Assembly (NCBI GenBank): GCA_038496445.1
Contig: JALMLS010000257.1
Span: 1 to 64,000, forward strand
Source: Trichosphaerium sp. ATCC 40318
Taxonomy: Eukaryota; Discosea; Flabellinia; Trichosidae
Direction of reading: 5' to 3'
Length of the DNA: 64,000 nt
The number at the start of each line of letters is the position of its first letter. Position 1 is the stretch's first letter. Shown in pieces: positions 12,047-22,021 of the stretch. The position numbers and the translations under genes were made by a program. The notes beneath the pieces were generated by a model. That model saw nothing but the letters and a program-made list of their open reading frames with translations. It did no database searches and was not told the DNA's origin.

Positions 12047-12079
12047 AGCTCAAACCACTCCAAAAAACCCGAGCTATAA
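12043..12079. repeat. 9-bp inverted repeat at a transposon insertion site
   Basis: TTATAGCTC at 12043-12051 pairs perfectly with GAGCTATAA at 12071-12079 across a 19-nt loop. The left arm includes most of the GTTAT target duplication of element 1. It may be a hairpin-like integration target or a coincidence in AT-rich DNA. Confidence 0.5.
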
Positions 12080-12631
12080 ATAAAAAAAAACCACCGTTAT
12101 TCTACACATTACTTAGTGGGTGTAACAGGTTATACGGGCTGTTGATGTTTAGGTAGAACCTATTTAAATGTGTTTCTATTGGAAATAATGTGGTAGGACC
12201 AGTAAATTAACAATCAACTAATTTAAGTATCACACTGGGGACACATGTCAAACAGCAAAATAAAGTGTCATTCATAAAATAATACGGATGGATACTTAGT
12301 GATCTTTCAGGCGCTGTTGTACGCTATAACTAAGCCACGTGTTATTAACAAAAAGCCAAGTACGAACCTAGCCTATTTTTACCCCTTAGTCGCTGTTATA
12401 ACTCGAAATTGTTGGTATGACTCTGTACATTTTTTACTTAAACACGATTGAGTCCAAAAAACAACTAAAAAAAAACCGCTTCAAGTCACGTGGACCTGAG
12501 TAAGTCGAAATCGGTCACGACTTCCGTACAGTCGTTTAACAACTTAACAACCATTACTTTCTGTCAGCAAACGTCGTACAGCCGCTAAACGCCACATCGC
12601 ACCCACTTTAATACTGTTTTGCAGCTACAAT
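12080..12631. other. Intergenic
   Basis: About 550 bp with no supported ORF. It contains two CACGTG palindromes (12340 and 12488 regions) and ends in the promoter side of F-box/LRR gene B. Confidence 0.4.
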
Positions 12632-13487
12632 ATGTCAAGCCAAGGTCTAGTCGCCCATCAAAGGTATCATGCTAATATTGCTTTGTTTGATCATCTGACA
12701 TCCAGCTAGCACACCAATACATCTTTTGGAGTTACCTACAGAGATTTTGGCTCATATTTTATGTCACACGAATAAAGCACGATTTAAAGCTTGTCAAACA
12801 TGCCATCTCATTCATGATATCATTGGATACGAAAATGTGATGATATCATCTGTTGAACAAGCAAATGCGCTGTTAAAACACCATAGCACTCTAGAGCACA
12901 CAAAAATCAGATTACACTACAATTGGAGAGGTGATCTAACAAGGTTTGCTGGCGTTCATACCATCAATCTTGATTGTTGTAATAATATTAAAGGCAAAGA
13001 CATAAAACCCCTTGCTGGTGTTCATACTATCAATCTCGATTGTTGTTTTGGTATTAAAGATGAAGATATAAAGTACCTTGCTGGCGTTCATTCCATCAAT
13101 CTCACATGTTGTGGTATTACAGATGAAGGGGTAAAAGCTCTTTCTGGTGTTCATACTATAAACCTCAGTTCATGCCGTGGTATTACAGATGAAGGGATGA
13201 AATACCTTGCTGGCGTTCATACCATTGATGTTTCTCACACTTTGGTTACAGATGAAGGGATAAAAGCTCTTTCTGGTGTTCATACTATAAACCTCAGTTC
13301 ATGTGGTATTACAGATGAAGGGGTAAAAGCTCTTTCTGGTGTTCATACTATAAACCTCAGTTCGTGCCATGATATTACAGATGAAGGGATAAAATCCCTT
13401 GCTGGTGTTCATACCATTGATGTTTCTGGCACTTTGGTTACAATTAAAGAGCTACAAGCTCTCTCTGCACATACAATAGTTTATTAG
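12632..13487 (+). CDS. F-box / AGVHTI leucine-rich repeat protein B
   Basis: The main exon encodes LPTEILAHILCHTNKARFKACQTCHLIHDII (F-box) and about nine repeats ending 13487. No ATG lies in frame directly before the F-box; the open frame there begins with TTG at 12726. A plausible two-exon model starts at ATG 12632 (MSSQ), uses donor GTCTAG at 12645 and acceptor CCAG at 12705, and gives MSSQASTPIHLLELPTEI. The alternative is loss of the original start. Adjacent repeats are nearly identical at DNA level (for example around 13135-13165, 13255-13285 and 13325-13360), indicating recent repeat duplication or conversion. Confidence 0.65.
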
Positions 13488-14104
13488 AATTTACAAGACA
13501 TTGTCTGTTTATAAAAACTTTTACTATTTGTATAATGTTATATAACGCTCAATATCCTTGCCTAATAAGGTTATACTAGTACCAGATCTAGTGCTGTTAA
13601 TCAATTGACTTTTGACAAAAGCAATGTTACAAACGAGTATTTAGTGTAGAATAAATTCCTTGTGTAAGGAAACTTGTTGGCATACAATCTTGTTTTTTTT
13701 CTTCATTTACATGGTGGATGTTCTTTTTTTTGTACAATGATCTAAGATCAACGGGATCTATGAGAATACAAGATATACAAGTGAACAAATAGATAGACCT
13801 TAATTACATACAAAACATCTTGTTGTATCCTCTGTTACATCATCTACTGTGAAATCTCTTTAACGCTCTGCAATGTTTGTATTTTCTCTTCAACAAAAAA
13901 AACCAATTAGTTGAGCCTACACAGCATGAAGCTGAAATAGAGCCTGTAATACAAGGAGCTTGTAGGAATCCTACTGTAGATGATTTGAAGATGCCTCACA
14001 GAGAGAAAGCACAAACTTTTTGACTTCCGTTGAAACTATTACTGCCACATACACAACATTAAAGGCATAATTTTGCCAAATGGAAGGAGAATTAAAAATC
14101 CCGA
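13488..14104. other. Intergenic
   Basis: About 600 bp of AT-rich sequence without a supportable gene. Confidence 0.4.
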
Positions 14105-14317
14105 TTGCCGACTTGTTTCGCTGCCAGTGAAATAGTTCAATTCTTAAACAAAGAAGGCGTATGCTATGTTCAGCTCAAACACTTTCTACGTAATATTGTA
14201 CACAACCACATTGGATACACCGGTAGGACTAAGATCTCGGGTGTTGACCTTGACTATGTTGGCGTCTTGCTTGGTCAGTGTTGTTCACACAATATATTCA
14301 TCTGTGTTCAACTGTAA
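14105..14317 (+). pseudogene. F-box/LRR remnant
   Basis: A 70-residue frame (FLRNIVHNHIGYTGRTKISGVD) matches the F-box to first-linker part of proteins A, D and E (for example FLHDIVHKHVGYGSIEVSSID). It lacks the beginning of the F-box and all repeats before running into stops. A decayed fragment of the same family, between gene B and the MORN-like gene. Confidence 0.55.
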
Positions 14318-14493
14318 ATTACATTGAAAAATCCGAAAATTCATTGAAATACCATTAATGGACCACAATGGAGTTTTTCACAACATTAATGGCTGTCACA
14401 TTAGTAATCCGCAACACTTGCCACTAACCTTGTAGTGTTGTTCAGCATAAAGAAACGTCCGATAGGTTTTTTTCAATAATTAATTAAACGACG

Positions 14494-15201
14494 ATGGAAC
14501 AACCGCTAAACTTACTTTCTCTGCCTCCGGAGCTTCTATACGACATTGTAGACTTTGATTTCAAATTATACATTAACTGGCCTCTAATATGCTCTCACCT
14601 CGCTTTAACGTCTAGATTTAATACGGAATATGATAAGCACGGTAAGTTTAATCAATATTATCCAGATGGAACTCTTTGCGCTGTCGGAAACTTCGAACAT
14701 GGTAAAAAACACGGAAAGTTTTATTGGATGAACGAAGATGGTAAAGTTCTTTCTGAAACTCTATTTAAGGAAGGTCTACAGCATGGAGAACAAATTCATA
14801 GATACAGCAGTGGGTCTTTGATATGTATTGATAATTTCAGCTTCGGATTACAGGATGGTGAACAGAAAAGTTACTTCCACAATGGGAGATTAAAATCAGT
14901 TTCTCATTACTCGAAAGGAAAAAAAGAAGGTGAGTTTAAGAGGTTCTCTAAGAATAAAGATCATAAGTTAATGGAAGTAATACAATATAAGAATGATAAT
15001 AAGCATGGGGAGTGTTATATTTATCATGAATATAATGATGGTAAGGATACTCAAGTGTGGGAAGATGGGTTTTGTGTTGAAATAAGACATAAGTACCGAG
15101 GTGCATTAAAGATTACACGTTATGATAAGAATATAACTTGGTTTTCACGACACATTAAGGAATGTATGTTAGAAGAGTTATTAAAACAACGAGATCAATA
15201 A
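14494..15201 (+). CDS. F-box-like protein with MORN/YwqK-type repeats
   Basis: Intronless 235-residue ORF starting at ATG 14494. The N-terminus LLSLPPELLYDIVDF...LICSHLALTSRF reads as an F-box. It is followed by about six tandem repeats of the pattern G-x-x-x-x-YYPDG-x-L...NF-x-x-GKKHG (HGKFNQYYPDG, NFEHGKKHGKFYWMNEDGK, LQHGEQIHRYSSG, LQDGEQKSYFHNG, KKEGEFKRFS, NKHGECYIYHEY). This is the MORN/YwqK-like fold. F-box plus MORN-like combinations are common in large amoebal DNA viruses such as marseilleviruses. Its setting among intronless F-box/LRR genes makes lateral origin a reasonable but unproven idea. Cellular role unknown. Confidence 0.7.
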   Translation: MEQPLNLLSLPPELLYDIVDFDFKLYINWPLICSHLALTSRFNTEYDKHGKFNQYYPDGTLCAVGNFEHGKKHGKFYWMNEDGKVLSETLFKEGLQHGEQIHRYSSGSLICIDNFSFGLQDGEQKSYFHNGRLKSVSHYSKGKKEGEFKRFSKNKDHKLMEVIQYKNDNKHGECYIYHEYNDGKDTQVWEDGFCVEIRHKYRGALKITRYDKNITWFSRHIKECMLEELLKQRDQ

Positions 15202-15680
15202 AAGAGATAGTACAGTTTACATGAAATTGATTTATCACATGTTTAAAGAAATTAACAAGACTCGTTGAGTGAACACTGTAGAGCATAGTTAGCACGTATA
15301 CCGTTTTGTTGGTTTTATTAGTATTACGTGTAAGCAGTCCTCTATAACTACTCAGTTAGTATACAAAAATTCTTACTGCAATCAGCGAAGAACCACCTTC
15401 AAATCATGAATATTTTTTTGGGATGTTTTGTACATTACCTAGCCGAACTTGTTACTTTTTTAGTATGAAACATTCCCACGTAGTAACATAATGATGTGAT
15501 CGTGAATCTCACTAACAGATTAAAACATAGATTGTATTAATAAACCAACAATTAAACAAACAGACACGTGTACCCAGCTCCATAAAGAAAGCACGTTATT
15601 CTCAACAGTTTTTTTTAACATGTGATGTCTTCTCTGAAAATTGAGAGCGGTCTTGTACGTCCAGAGGGGGCACGTTCTCT
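15202..15680. other. Intergenic
   Basis: About 480 bp between convergent genes. No gene seen; one CACGTG at about 15566. Confidence 0.4.
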
Positions 15681-17210
15681 CTAAAACAGAGGGAAATATT
15701 GACGCTCGATATACCTTTTTCCTTTTTTGCCTGTGAGAGGTGATTGATACTTCTCTCTTACACCTTTCTCAACAATAAATCGGACTCCTTTAAGCAATCT
15801 TACACCTCTTTCAGTAACTTGTCCACAATTGCGTACTCCAATTGCATAGACATCAGTCAACACCTTTAGAGCATTATTTGTAATATGGATACATTCACTC
15901 AAGTCAATTGTATGAACACCACCCAATGCCTTCACACCCACATCTGTTATAGCAGTATTTGTAAGATCTATAGTATGAACACCTGTCAACGCCTTTACAC
16001 CATCATCAGTAACAGCAGTTGCTACCAGACATATTGCATGAACACCAGCCAATGCCTTTACACCCTCATCAGTCACGTTTGTGTACCTAAGGTTAATAGT
16101 GTGAACCCCTGACAGTGCTTTAATTCCGACATCTGTAATATTGTTACAACCTTGTAAATCAATTGTATGTACACCAGCTAATACAATCAATTCATCATCA
16201 TTCACTCTTGTGTGAGAGAGAAACACAGTATGAACACCTGCCAGTGCTTTACAACACAGTGGTTTACAATAGCATAGCTTAATTGAGTGAACTCCAGTCA
16301 ACAATTTAACACCTTCATAAGTAACTTTTGTTTCCTTCAAGCTTATTTTATGAACACCACACAAAGCTGGCAAACACCTATCTGATATTGGAGTTTCATC
16401 TAATGTAATTGTATGAACGCCAGAAAGTGCTTGGACACCCTTGTCCGTCACGTATACACATCCAGTTAAATCAATTGTATGAACACCAGACAATGATGCA
16501 ATGCCTTCGTCTGTCACATGTGAAGAATGAAACAATACAAGTTTATGAACACCTGCCAACGCTTTAATGCCAACATCTGTCACATCTGTCATTGAAAGAT
16601 CAATTGTATGGACACCTTTTAAGGCTTTAACTCCATCGTCAGTTACTTTTGTACAGCTAAGGTTAATAGTATGAACTCCTGCTAATGTCTTTATGCCTTC
16701 GTCTGTTACATTCATACATCTTTCTAAGCTTATTGTATGAATACCACACAAATACTTAACTCCAATGTCTGTAATATATGGTGAAGTTATTGAGATACTT
16801 TGGATTTTAGGAAGGTAAGCTAGGTGATCATCTCTTAATCCATAAAAAGCAGAGAGGTCCAGAGTATCAGTAATGTTGAAGCCTTTCCAGTTTAGTATTT
16901 TAATATCATAAGGTTTGAGGTAGTAAACGCCTTGTAGGTATTTTAAGTGACTCTGTTTAAGAGTAAACTGGATGATGACATTATGTGTTTCAATGAGGTG
17001 TTTTGCAGTTTTGAATAGCTTTTTAAGCTCCTTTGGAGTTGAAAGGACGATATCTCTTCTGTTTGAGTATCCCACATGCTCTGTAATGACGCTATTTAGT
17101 ATTTTAGATACACGTGCTATGGAGTGCATAGTTAACGTTGAAATGAACTGTAGGATGTGAACAATAACTTCTACAGGGATTTCATCAAAGAAGGCTGTAT
17201 TTTGGTCCAT
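15681..17210 (-). CDS. F-box / AGVHTI leucine-rich repeat protein C
   Basis: Intronless 509-residue ORF. The start (ATG at 17210) is followed directly by an F-box-like segment (IPVEVIVHILQFISTLTMHSIARVSKILNSVI). The rest is about 16 LRRs of 21-23 residues (pattern VTDEGVKALAGVHTIDLS), mostly with Cys or Thr at the ascending-loop position, as in cysteine-containing/AMN1-type LRRs. It ends with a basic tail (KKGKRYIERQYFPLF). SCF substrate-receptor function is inferred from family architecture. Confidence 0.78.
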   Translation of the reverse strand: MDQNTAFFDEIPVEVIVHILQFISTLTMHSIARVSKILNSVITEHVGYSNRRDIVLSTPKELKKLFKTAKHLIETHNVIIQFTLKQSHLKYLQGVYYLKPYDIKILNWKGFNITDTLDLSAFYGLRDDHLAYLPKIQSISITSPYITDIGVKYLCGIHTISLERCMNVTDEGIKTLAGVHTINLSCTKVTDDGVKALKGVHTIDLSMTDVTDVGIKALAGVHKLVLFHSSHVTDEGIASLSGVHTIDLTGCVYVTDKGVQALSGVHTITLDETPISDRCLPALCGVHKISLKETKVTYEGVKLLTGVHSIKLCYCKPLCCKALAGVHTVFLSHTRVNDDELIVLAGVHTIDLQGCNNITDVGIKALSGVHTINLRYTNVTDEGVKALAGVHAICLVATAVTDDGVKALTGVHTIDLTNTAITDVGVKALGGVHTIDLSECIHITNNALKVLTDVYAIGVRNCGQVTERGVRLLKGVRFIVEKGVREKYQSPLTGKKGKRYIERQYFPLF

Positions 17211-17868
17211 TTCGTTTATATTTCAATTTATTCTTCTTAGGTTTGTGTTACGGAACAGCAACTGTTCTAGAACGATATATTATAGCAAATAAGCCGCATT
17301 TTAAAGGTATGTACTTAACCTCAGGCTTGGGAGGCAGGTTTTTTTTGTTGCTTTAAGACTTGAACACGTGCGTTCTATGGAGTCGATAACATTGGTATAG
17401 CTGTCTTACAAGTACAAAAAACTATGCTGGAAATGTCATTTTGTAGTTCATTATTCCGTATTATTTACCCGAACACTAATAATATTAACAGCACATTACA
17501 TCCATTTCCATAAACTCATCGTCCTATGAAGGATACGATATTCAATGCAGTACTTTGGTTCATTGTAAACTCATATTCCGTCAATAAGTCACGTGACTAT
17601 TGAATTGGAGATATGCTTCGTTCAAAAGGGCAACAGCAGTTCAACTATTGTACAGGACTACCTATTTCAATAAAATTTACACTAACATATTTCACATCTA
17701 GTTAACAGTTTCTGACGTTCATGTACAAAGGCATGCCATGAAATACAGTTCAAGAGATTGGTTAAACTGAGCAGTGTTTATGGACTTATTACACGGTACA
17801 TTACTATCAGCCATAAGCTACGCCACCATAATACATATGATGTATAGTACCCAGTTGACGATAAACAC
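17211..17868. other. Intergenic
   Basis: About 660 bp holding the presumed promoter of F-box/LRR gene C and the 3' UTR of the secreted gene. No other gene supported. Confidence 0.4.
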
Positions 17869-19587
17869 TTATACTTGTTGCCTAGGTACAGAATGCCTTG
17901 TGTTTCGAGGATTGCTACAAAGTAAAAGATGGATGAACAGTCATTCTAGTTGTTTTTTTTTTGGTTCTTCGTACCTGGCTTGACTACAGAACAACCCTTC
18001 GGTGTAGACACCGATATATTTGATGTATCGTCTATTTCGCAGTTCTTTGAAAAGTGAATGAGTGTCAGCGTTTCAGCTGTATCATTGAGTTTAAACGTGA
18101 GGCCATTGAACGATGGACATCCTTTCAGAATAATCTTGGAAAGGTCATCAACAAGAATTATCGAACCAGTGAAAGTCACGTTACCTAGTATGATATTTTA
18201 TTAATAAACTATTATGATGTATTTTAGGGTTACCGTTTGAAGCTAATGTGATTCCACGAAAGTCCAGGGTACCACTGAATACAACTGTAGTTTCATTTTC
18301 AAACATGCAAAATGATTGATTTAAGCAATTCGCTCCTAAGTCAACCAATATTTGCGTTACTGAACTTGATGGTTCCGAAGACTGAACAGTAGGTTCAGCA
18401 CTTGGTGTTGTTGCTCGTGTAGGTTGTCCAGGAATGCATTTTCCGAACTCTGTTGTGTTTATGTTAGTTGATATTTTTGGCTAAAGTTGTTTTTCTGAAG
18501 CTACACCTCCTACTTCGTAGATTTGTTGAATGGTACTCAAATCGAGAGCCTTATTATAATAGGATAACTGATATATTACTGGTTAGATTGTATATGCGCG
18601 TATAAGAAAGAACGTACTTCATCGATGCTAAGTGCTAGCTCTCCTCCAATAGTTAAAGGTGTCTCTGGAGTCGAAGCACAGCAACTTATTGTTTGACTTC
18701 TGCTCGATACATCTGTACCATTGACTGCCAACAGAATATCACCTTGCCTCCTTTTGTTATAAACACGTTAGTGAATCAATTATTGGTTTCAAATAACAGT
18801 CCCCCCTGTTTGCCCACAGGGGGGACATAGTATAGTATAGAGTACCAAGCGATAGAAAGTGCGAAATGATGCCATTCATTTGTCCGTAAAAAAACTGTAT
18901 TTGAGCCTGTTTGTATGCTTGTAGAACGTAATTTTACAGTGAGGTCTATTGATCCAAATTCACTTATAGATAGTTTGTATCCTTGTGTATCGATAAAAGA
19001 AACTAAGTCAAGTCCACCACTTGAAGGTAGTTCTAGTATCATTGCCCAAAACTCCAAAGTGAAGTCACCTGTTCAAAAAAACCGTTAAAATGCGAAAAAA
19101 AAGTGAGCTGTGTTTGACGCACCGAGGTCTTCGCCAACCGTATTCGGCATTGTCATCAAAAGAGAAGCATTCGAGAGGGTAATACCTGTACCTACAACGC
19201 CCTGAAATTGGTCAGAAAGCGAATCTCCAGACAGCAGTCGAAAAGTTACTTCACTCTTCATTTTGTAGTTCACACGTGATGTTGGTTTTTTTTTTTCAAA
19301 CAAATCTGCTTCGAAAGCTACTTGTGATCACGTGGTGGAAAATGAAGAACGTGTTCCTGTAAAAATATGGGAACAAAACGCTGAAAAAAAAATTTGCGGG
19401 CAAACAAACATACCGCTGTGTGTACTGGTAACCCTGTAAAATTAGAAACCGTTTCTGAATTGGAGAATACGTTTACACCAAGATCATTGTTATCAAAAGT
19501 ATACCATTCCTTCAACGACTCATGGGCTATAAGACATTCGCCAGTTGTAGTAGCTATATTACATAATATCAGTAGTACAAGATACAT
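17869..19587 (-). CDS. Secreted protein with LamG/concanavalin-like domain
   Basis: Multi-exon minus-strand gene. Starts with a signal peptide (MYLVLLILCNIATTTG, ATG at 19587). A jelly-roll segment follows: VTFRLLSGDSLSDQF, FTLEFWAMI, TNEWHHFALSI, DILLAVNGTDVSS and LTIGGELALS. This order (E-F-W, W-H-H-FA, ..G..LTIGG) is characteristic of LamG/Con A-like folds. A Thr/Ser/Pro-rich linker (about 18360-18430) leads to a Cys-containing C-terminal region (CLNQSFCMFENETTVVFSG; CPSFNGLTFKLNDTAETLTLIHFSKNC). The stop is uncertain: either TAG at 17946 without a last intron or, if GTACGA at about 17972 is a donor, TAA at 17869-17871. The exon 1-2 junctions near 19260-19430 are also uncertain. Confidence 0.55.
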
Positions 19588-20341
19588 TGTAGGTGAGATG
19601 CGTCAAGAGAAAACCGCCGCACAAAATTGCTAAAACTGCTCCAGCTTAAAACAAGTCAAACTATTTCAAGAGCGAAAGGCCAACGCCTGTAGAATGTGTT
19701 AAGTAATACTCTGATGCACTATTGTAAACAACAACTTTAGGAACATGAAAAGATATCTCAAACTTGTTATCAAATCACTAGTGACCCTATGGAGGCTATC
19801 TATCAGAATCGAAAATTGTGAGAATTACCATTAATGCCACATCCGACTTAGACTACAGCGACGGTCTCGTTTCGAACCAGTAGTGTGGCGTGTGTCAAAA
19901 AAACTGTGAGGCAATTGTGTATCACTACATAAGTAAGCTGTGGTCAAAATATGAATCGTACATGTGTTGACTGCATTACAATCTCGTGTGAAATCAAGAA
20001 AATATAAAGGATTTCTTTCCTAATCTAAGGCTCGTACCGTTTTGCAAGTTATATTCTTTGAGTGCGCTATTTGGTGCCTCAAATACCTACAACGATTCAG
20101 GCTACCATCCATTGTATAAAAAATGACAACGATTGAAGGTTCACAAGAAATTGGACTGTCAATAACAAACACATGGTGAGTACATAGGTTGGATGAAAAG
20201 GCCTATTTGTTTATGATATTTTGATAATACTGGAAGGAGTTGATTCAAAGAGAATTTGATTTATGAATTAAGTAAAACTGTAATACTACAATCTAGTTTC
20301 ATACAATCACGGACTGTCCGTCTCTTAGACATATCAGAGCA
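19588..20341. other. Intergenic
   Basis: About 750 bp, no supportable gene. Lies between the secreted gene promoter and the 3' end of F-box/LRR gene D. Confidence 0.4.
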
Positions 20342-22021
20342 TTAGGCAAACAAATAGCTACTTCCAATATCGTCACCAGAATCCAATAGCACCAGAATTG
20401 GATCAACTATATTTACACCATGTTCACTTAACATCTCCAAATATCCCTCATTACCAATTATCTCAAACACAATATTCTTCACACCAACTAACATATTGAT
20501 ACCCTCCAGTGTTATTTTGTTGCATTCACACAGAGAAATCGTGTGTACTTTAGACAACACCTTGATACCTTCATTGGTTATACTGCACTTATCCAAGTAA
20601 ATAGTATGTGCATCTGACAATGCATTCAAGCATTTATCCGACACGGTTGTCTTCGAAAGATGAATTTCATGTACACCTTTCAATATCTTAACGCCATCAT
20701 CTGTTATTGATGTGCAACCATTCAGATAGATAGTGTGTACACCCTCCAAAGCCTTCAAACCTTCATCTGTTATTTGATCACAACCATTCAAGTTTATAGT
20801 GTGTACGCCCGCCAAAGCCTCCAAACCTTCATCTGTTACTTTTGTTCCTTTCAGCATAATCTCGTGCACTCCAGCCAATGCCTTGATTCCCTCATCAGTT
20901 ATTTTAGAACAGTCCTCTATGTCAATGGTATGTACACCTGCCAATGCTTTGATGCCTTTATTTGTTATTAGCTTGCAACCACACAAATAGATAGTGTGTA
21001 CACCTGCTAAAGCCTTTAAGCCTTCATCTTTTATTGCTAAGTTCCTACTCAAGTCAATAACCTCTACACCAGCCAATGCTTCAAGATGCTCATTGGAAAT
21101 ATTAGAAGACTGTAAAGATATTTTTGGTATTCCAGAAAGTGCCTGCAAGTCTTCAGTTGACAACCTACAATCATCCAAGCAGATTTCTTGTACGCCTGAC
21201 AATGCTTTGAGGCCCTTGTGTGTTATTTCTAAACTCCTCTCCCACTTTTTTTTATAGATGTGAACACCTGCTAAAGCCTTCAAACCTTCATCTGTTACTT
21301 CTGTACCCGATATATCTATTTCATAGACTCCAGCTATTGCCTTTAAACCTTCATCTGTTATTTGAGTACAATCAGTAAGATCAATCGTATGTACACCTGC
21401 CAAAGCTTCCAAACCTTCATCTGTTATTTGATCGCAACCATCCAAGTTTATAGTATGTACACCTGCTAAAGCCTCCAAACCTTCATCTGTTATTTGATCA
21501 CAACCATACAAGTTTATAGTATGTACGCCCGCCAAAGCCTTCAAACCTTCGTCTGTTATTTCTTCACAACCATACAAGTTTATTGTATGTACACCCGCCA
21601 AAGCCTTCAAACCTTCATCTGTTATGTCTGTAAGTGCTAAGTTAATTTTATGCACTCCTGCCAATACTTTCATTCCCTCATCAGTTATTTGTTGACAATT
21701 GATCAAGTCTAAAGACGTAACTCCCGAAAGTAGGTGCAAATGATTGTCTGAGGCGCCTCCATTAATGCAACACAATGAAATACGCGTATTTTTAAGTAAA
21801 GGGCTACCAGAAAGCCGCATTAACTCTTTTTCGCTCAAAACAGTGATTTTATTGTATCCCACATGTTCGTGGATGATATTTCGCAATAAATGGCACGTTT
21901 GGGCTGAACGTAGGGTGAAAGTCCCGCATTTTAAGATATGAACTATTGTTTCTACTGGTAGCGCAGTGAGTCCAGGTAAATAATACTTTGAGCCAGCATC
22001 CTGCATGTTTGATGTGAGCAA
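20342..22021 (-). CDS. F-box / AGVHTI leucine-rich repeat protein D (largest family member)
   Basis: Intronless 559-residue ORF with ATG at 22021. F-box: LTALPVETIVHILKCGTFTLRSAQTCHLLRNII. About 19 repeats of ITDEGLKALAGVHTINLYGC follow to the C-terminus. Neighbouring units around 21360-21640 are almost identical, so the array has expanded or been homogenised recently. The tail (LVLLDSGDDIGSSYLFA) is unique. Ubiquitin-ligase adaptor function is inferred. Confidence 0.78.
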   Translation of the reverse strand: MLTSNMQDAGSKYYLPGLTALPVETIVHILKCGTFTLRSAQTCHLLRNIIHEHVGYNKITVLSEKELMRLSGSPLLKNTRISLCCINGGASDNHLHLLSGVTSLDLINCQQITDEGMKVLAGVHKINLALTDITDEGLKALAGVHTINLYGCEEITDEGLKALAGVHTINLYGCDQITDEGLEALAGVHTINLDGCDQITDEGLEALAGVHTIDLTDCTQITDEGLKAIAGVYEIDISGTEVTDEGLKALAGVHIYKKKWERSLEITHKGLKALSGVQEICLDDCRLSTEDLQALSGIPKISLQSSNISNEHLEALAGVEVIDLSRNLAIKDEGLKALAGVHTIYLCGCKLITNKGIKALAGVHTIDIEDCSKITDEGIKALAGVHEIMLKGTKVTDEGLEALAGVHTINLNGCDQITDEGLKALEGVHTIYLNGCTSITDDGVKILKGVHEIHLSKTTVSDKCLNALSDAHTIYLDKCSITNEGIKVLSKVHTISLCECNKITLEGINMLVGVKNIVFEIIGNEGYLEMLSEHGVNIVDPILVLLDSGDDIGSSYLFA

